Origin: an uncultured Alistipes sp.
Lineage (GTDB): Bacteria; Bacteroidota; Bacteroidia; Bacteroidales; Rikenellaceae
Reading direction: 5' to 3'
NCBI GenBank assembly: GCA_958449275.1
Contig: CAUDHE010000002.1
Coordinates: 8,079-72,078 of the forward strand
DNA length: 64,000 nt
Shown: piece by piece, positions 43,030 to 51,431 of the stretch
Numbering within the stretch: position 1 is the first letter of the stretch
How the letters are laid out: each line of letters opens with the position of its first letter
Notes under the pieces: model-generated
Told to the model about the DNA's origin: nothing
The model's input: only the letters and a program-made list of their open reading frames with translations
Database searches by the model: none
Translations under genes and position numbers: made by a program

Positions 43030-44409
43030 TCAATACAATCCGCGCAACATGAGTTGGAAATATACGGGCTTGAGCATGTATACTTTCAGGATCCACGCCG
43101 CCCACTGCTCGCGCGACATGTCGAGCAGCGAGAAGGGGAACGTTATCTGCGGCTCCTTGTCGTAATCGAACTCGCACAGCAGCACGTGACCGTAATCGGT
43201 CACGATGGGACATGCGGCGTAGCCGTTGTATTTGGCCTCGGGAGCACGTCCCTCCATCAGCGACACGAGGTTCTCCACCGCCACGGGCAGCTGCTTGCGC
43301 ACGGCGGCCGAGGTCTTGCTGGTGGGGATGCCCGCGCAGTCGCCCAAACATATGATATTGGAGTATGCGAGGTGAACGAGGGTCTCCTTGTCGGTCATGG
43401 CCCATCCGTCGGCGGCGAGTTTGCCCTCGGTCCAGCTCAGACCCGATTCGCGCACGAAGTCGGGAGCCGACTGGGGCGCCATGAAGTGCATGAAGTCGTA
43501 ATCCTCGGTGAACGGGGTCACGATCTTCTCGTCGCCCGCCGTCTCCACGCGCTCGAAATAGGCGCGTTTGGCTGAGGTATCGATACCCTTCAGACGCACG
43601 TTCACATCCACGGGGATGTTGCGCTCCTTATATATCTCCTCCAGTCTCTTGGTGAAATAGGGCACGTCGTAGAGCTGCTTTTCGGCCGTGTAGTAATGCA
43701 GGTCGACATCATTCGTCCTGCCGTTCTTGCGGGCGTTGTCCCACGTCAGAAGGCATATCTTCTTGGGGGCGCCGCCGCACTTGTGCTTGGTGTAGGTGTC
43801 GCAGAATATTCCGCGGCCGCCCTTTTCGGCGAACTCCTTCATGGCGGGCCAGGTGAGCTGTGCGCCTTCGAAATCGTAGATGCTGTGGGCGTTGCCCTGA
43901 CCCAGAGTCTCTTTGGTGATACCCTCGACCTCGTCCCAGTTGATCTGCGCGCCAGGGGCCAGCACCAGAAAATCGTAGTCGATCTTGCCGTTCGCGACCG
44001 TCTCCAGAGTGTTGGCGTCGGGGCGGATGATCTTCACGCAGTCCTTCACCCACTTTATGCCGGAAGGCATGCAGTCGGCCTGCGGTTTCCACACATCGTC
44101 GGCGCCGTAGACGCCGCCCGCTATGAGTGTGAACCCGGGCTGGTAGAACTGACGGTCGCTGGGGTCGATCAACGTGATGTCGGGATTCTTCAGTACGCGC
44201 TTCAGACGCGCCGCCATGCCGATACCCGCCGCGCCGCCGCCGACTATGACGATGCGTCCCTTGGCGTTGCTTTTGGCGGCATAGGCCTTGTCGGTTCCGA
44301 GAGCGAGGAATGCTCCCGCCACGGCCATGAGTTGCAGAAACTGGGCGCGCGAAATCACGCCGTCGCGTTCCATCTTCTTCAACTCCTTTTCAAAATCGAG
44401 GTTTTCCAT
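43030..44409 (-). CDS. Sulfide:quinone-oxidoreductase-like FAD flavoprotein
   Basis: A 459-residue flavoprotein. The dinucleotide motif GGGAAG is at 57-62, and QPGFTLIAGGV at 90-100 is typical of SQR. KCGGAPKK at 210-217 matches the SQR cysteine motif, and a later cysteine pair C354/C358 sits in ICLGDCAGIPTSK by the FAD. So it probably oxidises sulfide, or a related thiol, and reduces menaquinone at the membrane. The first 45 residues are odd: SRAQFLQLMAVAGAFLALG followed by AYA looks like an export signal or anchor with a partial twin-arginine-like motif. The gene is a single unit with its own terminator. Confidence 0.85.
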   Translation of the reverse strand: MENLDFEKELKKMERDGVISRAQFLQLMAVAGAFLALGTDKAYAAKSNAKGRIVIVGGGAAGIGMAARLKRVLKNPDITLIDPSDRQFYQPGFTLIAGGVYGADDVWKPQADCMPSGIKWVKDCVKIIRPDANTLETVANGKIDYDFLVLAPGAQINWDEVEGITKETLGQGNAHSIYDFEGAQLTWPAMKEFAEKGGRGIFCDTYTKHKCGGAPKKICLLTWDNARKNGRTNDVDLHYYTAEKQLYDVPYFTKRLEEIYKERNIPVDVNVRLKGIDTSAKRAYFERVETAGDEKIVTPFTEDYDFMHFMAPQSAPDFVRESGLSWTEGKLAADGWAMTDKETLVHLAYSNIICLGDCAGIPTSKTSAAVRKQLPVAVENLVSLMEGRAPEAKYNGYAACPIVTDYGHVLLCEFDYDKEPQITFPFSLLDMSREQWAAWILKVYMLKPVYFQLMLRGLY

Positions 44410-44514
44410 AGTATACAGATTGTTATATCATTATCGTTTCGTTCACGGGCGGGCCGCACGATAGGACGAGCGTTGCGCCTGCGAGTCGCGGAGTCATGCG
44501 GTTCGCCGCCGTCG

Positions 44515-44522
44515 CAAAGGTA
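44515..44522 (-). promoter_or_regulatory. Promoter (-7 TACCTTTG) of the flavoprotein gene
   Basis: On the minus strand, a -7 box about 105 bp before the ATG. A TTTG at 44536-44539 is too close (13 nt) to be a standard -33. Confidence 0.45.
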
Positions 44523-44556
44523 AATATTTTCGCGACAAAACCATATTTTCGGTCCG

Positions 44557-45678
44557 TTATTCCCGTCGTCGCAGACGTTCGCGCAACGTTCCCGCCCAGA
44601 ATCCCGCGGCGAAAGGCAGTCCCAACACGATGAGCACGAGCAGAATGATCCATACGGCTATTTTTCCCGCGGCCGCCATGATGCGATCCATCGCCTGCGC
44701 CACGATACCGTCGGCTATGCTGCGGCCCTGCTCGATGGCCGCTTCGCGTTCGGCCGAAACGAATTGCTGTATTTCGTTGCGCTGTCGGTCTATCTGCCCG
44801 AAAGCGTTGTCGAGGCTGCGTTCCAGAGTGTGCATCATGGTCTCCACATGGACGTTGAACACGGCCAGCACCGTGTCGGAGATCTGCGGGATGTTCTCCA
44901 TCACCGCCACTATGCGTTCGAAGTTGCGGTCGAGGCTGTCGAGCTGCGCCTGCACGGCTTGCGCGGTGCTGTCGCGCTCCCACTCTATCTCGACTATGTC
45001 TTTCGTCCACGACAAAGCGTTTATCGCCTGCCCCGTCTGGCCGCTCATGCGGTCGCTCATATCGGCCACCACGTCGGCTATCGACCCCGTGGCATACGAT
45101 ACCTCCTCGCCGTTCTCCTTCATGAACTCTATCCACGCCAGCGTGGTATTGGGCGACACCTCGCCTTCGCCCAACGGATTTTCGGCTATGTAACGCCGCA
45201 CGTACTCGCGCATCAGGCGATAGCGTCCGCCGTCCAGCGCATCGTGCGCCACCGAGTCGACGCGCAGTGCCATGCGTCGCACCGCATCGCGGGCATAGTC
45301 GGAGAACGGACCGAACAGCATCGAATCGGGAGCGGTGTCGAACGACGTCTCCATGCGGCGGAACAATATCCACATGTCGGCCAAGGCCACGTCGGGAATA
45401 CCCTGCATGGCGGCCGAGACGGCCGCTCGCGTGGCGCGTATTTTCCAACGTATGGCACGTATGCGTATCTTCGGATCATCCGATCGGGCTATGGAGTCGG
45501 CCGCCGCCGTCACCTCGTTGGCAAGCCCGTAGTAGAGTCCTCGCGTCATGACTCTTACGCGGGCCTCCGATTGCGGAAGCTCGGCGCCCGTGTCGAGCGA
45601 CAATTTCAGCAGCGAACACCCCGTAAGGGCGAAGGTCAACGCCGCTGCCAACAATATTTCCGTACAGATTCGTTTCAT
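44557..45678 (-). CDS. Predicted lipoprotein with a C-terminal transmembrane anchor, unknown function
   Basis: A 373-residue protein I cannot assign. It starts with a lipobox (FALTGC, Cys20), then about 310 residues of mostly helical, charged sequence, including likely coiled coils around residues 225-335. A strong membrane helix (about 340-362, IAVWIILLVLIVLGLPF) precedes a short Arg-rich tail (RERLRRRE). A lipid anchor at one end and a membrane helix at the other would let it bridge or loop back to the inner membrane. It follows corA by 35 bp and is probably in the same operon. The ATG at 45678 was chosen because it starts the signal. Confidence 0.75.
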   Translation of the reverse strand: MKRICTEILLAAALTFALTGCSLLKLSLDTGAELPQSEARVRVMTRGLYYGLANEVTAAADSIARSDDPKIRIRAIRWKIRATRAAVSAAMQGIPDVALADMWILFRRMETSFDTAPDSMLFGPFSDYARDAVRRMALRVDSVAHDALDGGRYRLMREYVRRYIAENPLGEGEVSPNTTLAWIEFMKENGEEVSYATGSIADVVADMSDRMSGQTGQAINALSWTKDIVEIEWERDSTAQAVQAQLDSLDRNFERIVAVMENIPQISDTVLAVFNVHVETMMHTLERSLDNAFGQIDRQRNEIQQFVSAEREAAIEQGRSIADGIVAQAMDRIMAAAGKIAVWIILLVLIVLGLPFAAGFWAGTLRERLRRRE

Positions 45679-45713
45679 TATCGCGGGTTTTCGGGTCGGT
45701 AGTGCCGAGGCCT

Positions 45714-46694
45714 TTACAGCCACTTCTTATATTTGAAAAACCAGAACGTCGCACCCGAGAACAGCAGCATCAATGCTATGGCGAACAGATATCCCAGCGG
45801 AAGAGTGTAGTCGCCTATGTCGAGCGTCCACTCCAGCTCGGGCATCGAACGGAAGTTCATGCCGTATATGCTGGCTATGAGCGTGGCGGGCAGGAATATG
45901 ACGGCCGCCACCGAGAAGATCTTCACTATCTCGTTCTGCTCGATGTTGATAAGTCCGAGGGCCGAATCCTGAATGTAGTCGAGTCGCTGGAAACTGAAAT
46001 CGGCGTGGTTGATGAGCGAGTTCACATCCTTGAGCATGAGTTGCAAACGCGGGTAGACATCGTTGGGAAAGCGCTCGCTTTTCAGGATGCTCGACAATAT
46101 GCGCTGACGGTCGAAGATGTTCTCGCGCAACACCATCGTATTCTCCTGCAAGGCGTTGATACGATGTATGACGGCCTTGTCGATCGAATCCTCGGTTATG
46201 ATGTCCTTGCTCAGCGAGGCCACCTGCTTGGCGACGAACTCCACCAAGTCGGCATCGAAATCGATACGCACCTCCAGCAGCGATATGAATATGTGGTAGC
46301 CCGTCGAATAGCCTCGGTAGTTCATCTGCAAACGCTTCTCGGCCTCGCGGAACGTGCGCGACTCGGAGTTGCGCACCGACACCAGCACACCCTCGTTCGA
46401 GATGATGAACGACACCGGCTCCACGGTAAACGAATCGCCCGCGGGTACGAAGAAGTTGGTGTTCGAGATGATGGAGTTCTCCGTTTCGGAGTATTTCGAC
46501 GTCGACTCGATCTCCTCCACCTGCTGACGGGTCTGGAGGCTCTCCTCCATGAAGTTCTCGACGGCTTTCTGCTCCTTGATCGACGGCGAAAGCAGGTCGA
46601 TCCACAGAATGTCGTCGTAACCCAACGTATCCAAAAGATCGGGTTCGGCGTTGCGGATTATCTTATTGTATTGCTTGAGATAGATGGTGATCAT
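45714..46694 (-). CDS. corA: CorA-family magnesium/cobalt transporter
   Basis: A 326-residue divalent-cation channel. The large N-terminal cytoplasmic domain ends in a long helix. Two C-terminal membrane helices are joined by the selectivity loop YGMNF (about residue 279), preceded by FLPATLIASI and followed by a basic end KYKKWL. All hallmarks of CorA are present. It moves Mg2+, or Co2+/Ni2+, into the cell as a pentamer. The lipoprotein gene at 44557 follows after 35 bp. mqnA lies 97 bp upstream on the same strand. Confidence 0.95.
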   Translation of the reverse strand: MITIYLKQYNKIIRNAEPDLLDTLGYDDILWIDLLSPSIKEQKAVENFMEESLQTRQQVEEIESTSKYSETENSIISNTNFFVPAGDSFTVEPVSFIISNEGVLVSVRNSESRTFREAEKRLQMNYRGYSTGYHIFISLLEVRIDFDADLVEFVAKQVASLSKDIITEDSIDKAVIHRINALQENTMVLRENIFDRQRILSSILKSERFPNDVYPRLQLMLKDVNSLINHADFSFQRLDYIQDSALGLINIEQNEIVKIFSVAAVIFLPATLIASIYGMNFRSMPELEWTLDIGDYTLPLGYLFAIALMLLFSGATFWFFKYKKWL

Positions 46695-46791
46695 GGCTGC
46701 ATTGTTTTACGGGTTGAACTCCTTGCGGGATAGTGACGGGCGCGCAACACGCCTCGCCGAGAGTTTCCGTCGCCTGCGGCGGTCACCCTCT

Positions 46792-47562
46792 TCAGCCCGG
46801 ATTGGATCGGGGCGTCACCTTCAGACCCGCGTTCCAGAACTTATGCAGCGCCGCATGTTTCTCGGCGTTGAATACGAAATCGATGTTTTGCGTCAGATAG
46901 CCGTAAGCGTCGTAAGGCTTTTTGTCGAAGCCCTCCTCCGTTATGGCTTCCCATATCGACTCCACACCGAACGTCAGGGCATGTTGCAGAGCGTCGATCA
47001 GCTCGTAGGAGGTGCCTTTGCGGGCCACCCACACGGCGAAAGCGAAAGGCATGCCCGTATGCGCACGCCACTCCTCGGCCAAATCGTAGGAGTAGGCGAA
47101 CAGCCCCTCGTGGTCGAACACCTTGTCGCCTATGAGCAGGAACGCGTCGCCTTCACGGGCGAAAGCCGGTTGCGTGTAGTCGGTCAGATCGTACCATTCG
47201 GGAGCGATTTTCCACTTCGATGCGGCCAGATACCCCGTAAGCTGCACCGACGTGCGCGAATGCGCATCGAGAAATATGCGGCGCACCTTCTCTATCGGAG
47301 TGTTGGACAACAGTACCACCGTGCGTACGGGCCCCGAAGCGCCTACGCAGTAATCGGTAATTATTTCGGTGGATTTCATTTGCGGAACCGCCGCCGAGGG
47401 AATCAGAGCTATGTCGGCCAAGCCTCGGGCGTAATTTTCGGCGCAATCGGCGGGAGGAGCGAGCAGGAGATCGGCGCGAAGACTACCTTCGTGCCTGATG
47501 CCGTAGATGAACGGTATCGTATTCAGATACGACACCGCCGCTATGCGTGGAATATTGACCAT
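46792..47562 (-). CDS. mqnA: Chorismate dehydratase MqnA (futalosine menaquinone pathway)
   Basis: A 256-residue enzyme of the periplasmic-binding-protein-like fold that dehydrates chorismate to 3-enolpyruvyl-benzoate, the entry to menaquinone by the futalosine route. The MqnA hallmark is IAAVSYLNTIPF at the N-terminus, then DIALIPSAAVPQM (about 58-70), RTVVLLSN and FLLIGDKV. The related MqnD has a different N-terminus, so MqnA is the better call. The ATG at 47562 matches the family start; 47592 is also possible, while 47682 lies upstream of the promoter. No other menaquinone gene is in the window. Confidence 0.88.
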   Translation of the reverse strand: MVNIPRIAAVSYLNTIPFIYGIRHEGSLRADLLLAPPADCAENYARGLADIALIPSAAVPQMKSTEIITDYCVGASGPVRTVVLLSNTPIEKVRRIFLDAHSRTSVQLTGYLAASKWKIAPEWYDLTDYTQPAFAREGDAFLLIGDKVFDHEGLFAYSYDLAEEWRAHTGMPFAFAVWVARKGTSYELIDALQHALTFGVESIWEAITEEGFDKKPYDAYGYLTQNIDFVFNAEKHAALHKFWNAGLKVTPRSNPG

Positions 47563-47630
47563 CGTCCATACGTTTCTCCTAATCGGTTTCATGTCAGTCG
47601 TTTCGCCCCGTTCGGCGAACTTCCGATCTG

Positions 47631-47662
47631 CAAAGATAACAAATCGTATGCAAAATAGCAAA
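47631..47662 (-). promoter_or_regulatory. mqnA promoter
   Basis: On the minus strand, TTTG (47659-47662), a 20-nt spacer and TATCTTTG (47631-47638): a full consensus match. Confidence 0.75.
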
Positions 47663-47744
47663 TAATATTTAGGTCCCCGCAACCCTGATTCATCCCGTCA
47701 CCGAACGACTCGGCTCGGTGCGGCGCGGGATTTTTGCGGCTCGC

Positions 47745-48659
47745 CTATTCGAACGCTTCGCGGACTGGTTTGCCGCGCCATGCGTCGGGCGTGGCCGCGC
47801 CGAAAATGTAGGCGATGGTAGGCGCCGTGTCGTAGCGCATCACCGAAGCCGCAATTTCGTGGCCGCTCTTTACGCCGCGGCCGAAAAATATCAGCGGAGC
47901 CTCCATTTCCGCCATCGTGGTGCCGCCGTGTCCCGTTCCCGTGCCGCCGTGATCGGATACGATGACGAATATGGTGCCGTCGTACATGCCGACTCGCTTG
48001 GTCGTCGCCACGATTCGGGCCAGATGCGCATCCAGTTCGTGCATGCGATCCATGTAAGGCTCCGATCCCCAGCCGTATTTATGCCCCTCCGCATCGGGCG
48101 AATCGTAGATCACCATCGAAAACTCGGGCTTGTGCTCCGCGAGATAGGCGGTGAAGGCGTCGGTGATATCGTCGCTGCGGTTCTCGCCCGTCGGGATATG
48201 CTTGTGATATGTCGCGGCCTTGTTGTCTATCAGGTCGCCCTGCACATCCCATTCGTACATGACGCATATGTCCATGTCGGGATCGTGGTCGCGCAGGACC
48301 GTCAGTATGGTGGGGAATATGCCGTTTTTGCCGAGTTCCACCGACGGGAAATCGGGCTTTCGGCTTCCCCAAGTATTGAACCCGTGCATTTCTGGCCCTA
48401 CGCCCATATACATCGAAGCCCAGTTGCAGGCGCTCGACGAGGGGAGAATGCTGCGGGCTTTCGCTGTCCATGCGCCTTCGTCGATCATCGTTTGCAGGGT
48501 CGGCATGTCGAGTTTGTCGAGCACATTGCCTGCCAAACCGTCGAAGCCGACCACGACCACGTGTTTTACGCCGCGTATGCCTCCTCGGTCGTTTCCGACG
48601 CAAGATACGAATAACGCGAATGCCGACAGAGCGATCAGAAAGAGTGCGGTCTTTTTCAT
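47745..48659 (-). CDS. Type I phosphodiesterase/alkaline-phosphatase-superfamily lipoprotein
   Basis: A 304-residue lipoprotein (lipobox LFVSC, Cys20). The metal-binding Asp of the alkaline phosphatase superfamily is in VVVGFDGLAGN (about 36-46), and the nucleophile region is SSSACNWASMYMG (about 73-85, Ser or its neighbour). DSPDAEGHKYG (about 185-195) and SDHGGTGTGHGG (about 237-248) carry the remaining metal ligands. It likely cleaves phosphodiesters or nucleotide pyrophosphates in the periplasm or on the surface. It is a single gene, with its promoter at 48692. Confidence 0.9.
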   Translation of the reverse strand: MKKTALFLIALSAFALFVSCVGNDRGGIRGVKHVVVVGFDGLAGNVLDKLDMPTLQTMIDEGAWTAKARSILPSSSACNWASMYMGVGPEMHGFNTWGSRKPDFPSVELGKNGIFPTILTVLRDHDPDMDICVMYEWDVQGDLIDNKAATYHKHIPTGENRSDDITDAFTAYLAEHKPEFSMVIYDSPDAEGHKYGWGSEPYMDRMHELDAHLARIVATTKRVGMYDGTIFVIVSDHGGTGTGHGGTTMAEMEAPLIFFGRGVKSGHEIAASVMRYDTAPTIAYIFGAATPDAWRGKPVREAFE

Positions 48660-48691
48660 GGGAAATGATTTTAGGGGTTATTTTTCGTATA

Positions 48692-48723
48692 CAAATATAA
48701 CCGAATCATTCGATTCGCGCAAT
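48692..48723 (-). promoter_or_regulatory. Promoter of the phosphodiesterase lipoprotein gene
   Basis: On the minus strand, TATATTTG (48692-48699) with ATTG (48720-48723) 20 nt upstream as a near-consensus -33. Confidence 0.65.
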
Positions 48724-48749
48724 CGCCGCATTGCGAAACCGGTAAAAAA

Positions 48750-48779
48750 AACGGTTGTCCGCACAATGGGACAACCGTT
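48750..48779 (-). terminator. Terminator of the coiled-coil protein gene
   Basis: On the minus strand, aacggttgtcc, an 8-nt loop and ggacaaccgtt followed by a T run. Confidence 0.85.
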
Positions 48780-48801
48780 GATGCTTCGGCGCCGTGAGCC
48801 G

Positions 48802-49722
48802 TTATCGCATGGCGACGTCGGCCTGACCGATGAGACGGCCTTCGGTATAGAGCTCCACGCGATAGGTACCCGCGGTGAAGCCGCTGCCGTTGTAGAATAT
48901 CTTGACGGGAAGATCGTCGTTCTGATAATCGACGTCGCGTTGCGCCGAGTATATCTTGGGTTCGCCTTCGAACGTGAACGACGCCGCATCGGGTGTCGAC
49001 AGCACGTAGCCGTCGGGCGATGTGATGCAGACATATATGGTCTTGGCTCCCGGCTCGGCCAGTTCGTTGCCCGCCAGCACGAAGTTGACGCTCAGACGAG
49101 CCGCATTCTTCACTCGTGTGATCTCCTTGCTCTTGGCGTTGAGCGCCGCCATGGTTATGTTGCGGGCGCGGATTACCGAACCTACGCGCACCTTGTTGTT
49201 CAACTCCTCGGCACGCTCCTCGGCCATCTCTGCGCGCAACTGGGCGGTCGAAATCTCTTTCTTGTAGTTGATATTCTCTTTCACCAGCTTCTTGTTGAGG
49301 TTGTTGAGCGAGTCGATCTGACGTATGTAACCCTGCATCACGGTACGCAGCGTACCCACCTCTTTCTCATAAGCACGTATCTTGGCATAGTTGAGGCGAC
49401 GCTCGTTCTTGAGCTGTTCCATCAGCTGGTTGGCCTCCTCGAGGTTGGCTGCGATGGAGTCGTTCTTGATCTTCAGGTCGTCGAACGAGACGATGAGACT
49501 GTCCAGATCGCCCTGAATCTTGTTGCGATCCTGTTCCAGAAGCACGTATTCGGCCTGCTGCTCGCGGTGTATGTTGAAGTAGAGCAACGACAATGCCACC
49601 AGTATGACTGCCAGAATTATGATTACTATACGGTAACCGCGCACGGCTTTGTTGTCCGTCTCCTGACGATCGTACTCGTCCTCGTACATCGAGTCGTCGT
49701 AATCGTTATATTCGTCTCTCAT
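48802..49722 (-). CDS. Membrane-anchored coiled-coil protein, unknown function
   Basis: A 306-residue protein. A very acidic, Tyr-rich N-terminal tail (residues 1-25) precedes one membrane helix (about 30-49). A long coiled coil (about 52-185) follows, and then a beta-rich C-terminal domain (about 200-306) with KTIYVCITSPDGYVL and YRVELYTEGRLIG. With one helix and positive residues after the tail, the coiled coil should face the periplasm. It resembles a widespread but unnamed Bacteroidales type and may be a cell-envelope scaffold (inference). It is a single gene with clear promoter and terminator. Confidence 0.8.
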   Translation of the reverse strand: MRDEYNDYDDSMYEDEYDRQETDNKAVRGYRIVIIILAVILVALSLLYFNIHREQQAEYVLLEQDRNKIQGDLDSLIVSFDDLKIKNDSIAANLEEANQLMEQLKNERRLNYAKIRAYEKEVGTLRTVMQGYIRQIDSLNNLNKKLVKENINYKKEISTAQLRAEMAEERAEELNNKVRVGSVIRARNITMAALNAKSKEITRVKNAARLSVNFVLAGNELAEPGAKTIYVCITSPDGYVLSTPDAASFTFEGEPKIYSAQRDVDYQNDDLPVKIFYNGSGFTAGTYRVELYTEGRLIGQADVAMR

Positions 49723-49793
49723 AAACTTAATGTTTTTGATATTTCAGGTCCAATCCTCGGCGGGGCTGCCGACGGCACGCCCGCTTTCTCTCG

Positions 49794-49827
49794 CAAAGAT
49801 AAGTTATTTTTGCAAACTATGTACAAA
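49794..49827 (-). promoter_or_regulatory. Promoter of the coiled-coil protein gene
   Basis: On the minus strand, TTTG (49824-49827), a 22-nt spacer and TATCTTTG (49794-49801). Confidence 0.6.
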
Positions 49828-49928
49828 TTTGCACTTTTTCTCGCCCTCCCGCGGCAGGGCGAAACGCAAAATTTCGACATAAGGAGAAAAAATGGCTTGA
49901 ATATTGAGCGGGAATCGACATAAAATGA

Positions 49929-49936
49929 TATTTTTG
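49929..49936 (+). promoter_or_regulatory. Promoter (-7 TATTTTTG) of the W/Y/G-rich lipoprotein gene
   Basis: A -7 box about 137 bp before the ATG, with an ATTG at 49903-49906 as a poor -33. The rest of the 350-bp divergent gap shows nothing else. Confidence 0.45.
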
Positions 49937-50072
49937 CATTGTAAATATAAGGTATGCGCGGCCGCGCGCAATAAAAGCGTCGGTTTTTACGTTATCCGTA
50001 CAGGAGATACCATACCGATACGTATCTCGCGCGAATCCTCGCATTCGATTTAACCTTAAACCTATGTGCGCT

Positions 50073-51401
50073 ATGAAGAACTTGAAGAGTATTTTAGTCG
50101 CGACACTCACGGCACTGGCCGCGAGCGCATGCACGTCGGCCTATTATGGTTCGGCGGGCGATTACGACGATCTATACGCCACACACGACAGAGGAGCCAT
50201 AGCCGACCGACAGCGCGCCCAAGCCGAGGCACGTCGCGCCGAAGCCGAGGCTCGCAAGGCCGAAGCGGAAGCGCGTCAGGCCGAATGGAATGCCCGAACG
50301 GCCGAGATACTTGCCGCTGCGGGCGGGATCGACGGCGTGACGGCAGCCGATTCGGACAATCGGATAATAATAGTCGAGGACGACTCGCCGCAGAGTTTCG
50401 TGGCCGACAGCTACGAAAGCGCCTATGCGCGCCGTCTGCGCGGATTCACCTCGCCCAACTACCGCATGCCGTCGAGCTACTTCAATTTGCGCTACGGAGG
50501 CAGCTACGCCTTCGCCACGGCCTACGACCCTGCGGTATACAACATAATGGTGTCGGGCGATCAGGTGTGGGTGGAGCCCAAGTACATCACCTCCATGTTC
50601 GGCACGTGGGGTGCGGCCAATGCCACGGCCATACTCTGCTCGCCGTGGTACTACGGCTGGAGTCATTACGACCCGTGGTACTATTCGTGGTGGGGATACC
50701 CCCGCTATTCGTGGTACGACTGGAATTGGAACATATGTTATGGATGGAATTACGGCTGGGGGTCCAACATTTGGTGGGGCTGGGGCGGACTCTATCGTCC
50801 GTGGCATTACCACCATTACGGCCCGGGCTGGGGAGGTCCTCACTGGGGACACGACCATTGGGGCTGGGGACCGCAGTACGGCGGCGGTGGCGGCGGTTAC
50901 TGGAACCGCGGCGGCAGCTACTACGGTTCGCGCAACAACGACACCCGATTCCCGGGTGGAGGCAATTCGCGCCCCTCGCGCGGCAATTCGATAGTGAACC
51001 GCGGCTCGTCGACCTCGACGCCCTATCGCTCGCCCAACACGGGCAACTCTTACGGTACGCCGTCGCGCGGCAGCAACGCCGCCGCAAACATCCGTCAGGA
51101 GACTTCGGGTTCGCGAGGCCGAGGTACGGTCACCACCTCGACCACCACGAACCGCAACGACAACGGTTCGATGCGCAACCGCAACACGTTGGAAAACCGC
51201 ACCACCACGCGCAACGACGACAGCTACCGCAACAACAGCAATTACAACAATAACAATTCGAGTTTCAATTCTAACCGCGGCACCTCGTCGTCTTCGTCGT
51301 TCGGATCGGGTTCGTCGGGCGGTGCCTCGCGCGGAGGCGGCTTCTCGGGCGGTAGCGGCAGCGGCGGCGGTTCGCGAAGCGGCGGCTCGCGCGGACGATA
51401 A
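50073..51401 (+). CDS. Low-complexity W/Y/G-rich lipoprotein, unknown function
   Basis: A 442-residue predicted lipoprotein (LAASAC, Cys20). Three zones follow: a helical Ala/Glu/Arg repeat (about 40-80, units of EARRAEAEARKA type), a domain of about 110 residues (95-180), then a segment very rich in Trp, Tyr and Gly (about 190-280). The last is a long Ser/Gly/Asn/Arg low-complexity tail (about 280-442). The helical zone suggests a periplasmic rod. The aromatic and disordered tail could bind polymers or peptidoglycan, or self-associate. The ATG at 50073 starts the signal. A beta-barrel gene follows after 30 bp. Confidence 0.75.
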   Translation: MKNLKSILVATLTALAASACTSAYYGSAGDYDDLYATHDRGAIADRQRAQAEARRAEAEARKAEAEARQAEWNARTAEILAAAGGIDGVTAADSDNRIIIVEDDSPQSFVADSYESAYARRLRGFTSPNYRMPSSYFNLRYGGSYAFATAYDPAVYNIMVSGDQVWVEPKYITSMFGTWGAANATAILCSPWYYGWSHYDPWYYSWWGYPRYSWYDWNWNICYGWNYGWGSNIWWGWGGLYRPWHYHHYGPGWGGPHWGHDHWGWGPQYGGGGGGYWNRGGSYYGSRNNDTRFPGGGNSRPSRGNSIVNRGSSTSTPYRSPNTGNSYGTPSRGSNAAANIRQETSGSRGRGTVTTSTTTNRNDNGSMRNRNTLENRTTTRNDDSYRNNSNYNNNNSSFNSNRGTSSSSSFGSGSSGGASRGGGFSGGSGSGGGSRSGGSRGR

Positions 51402-51431
51402 TGTCCATAACATTAACTAAATGTGTGCAAA

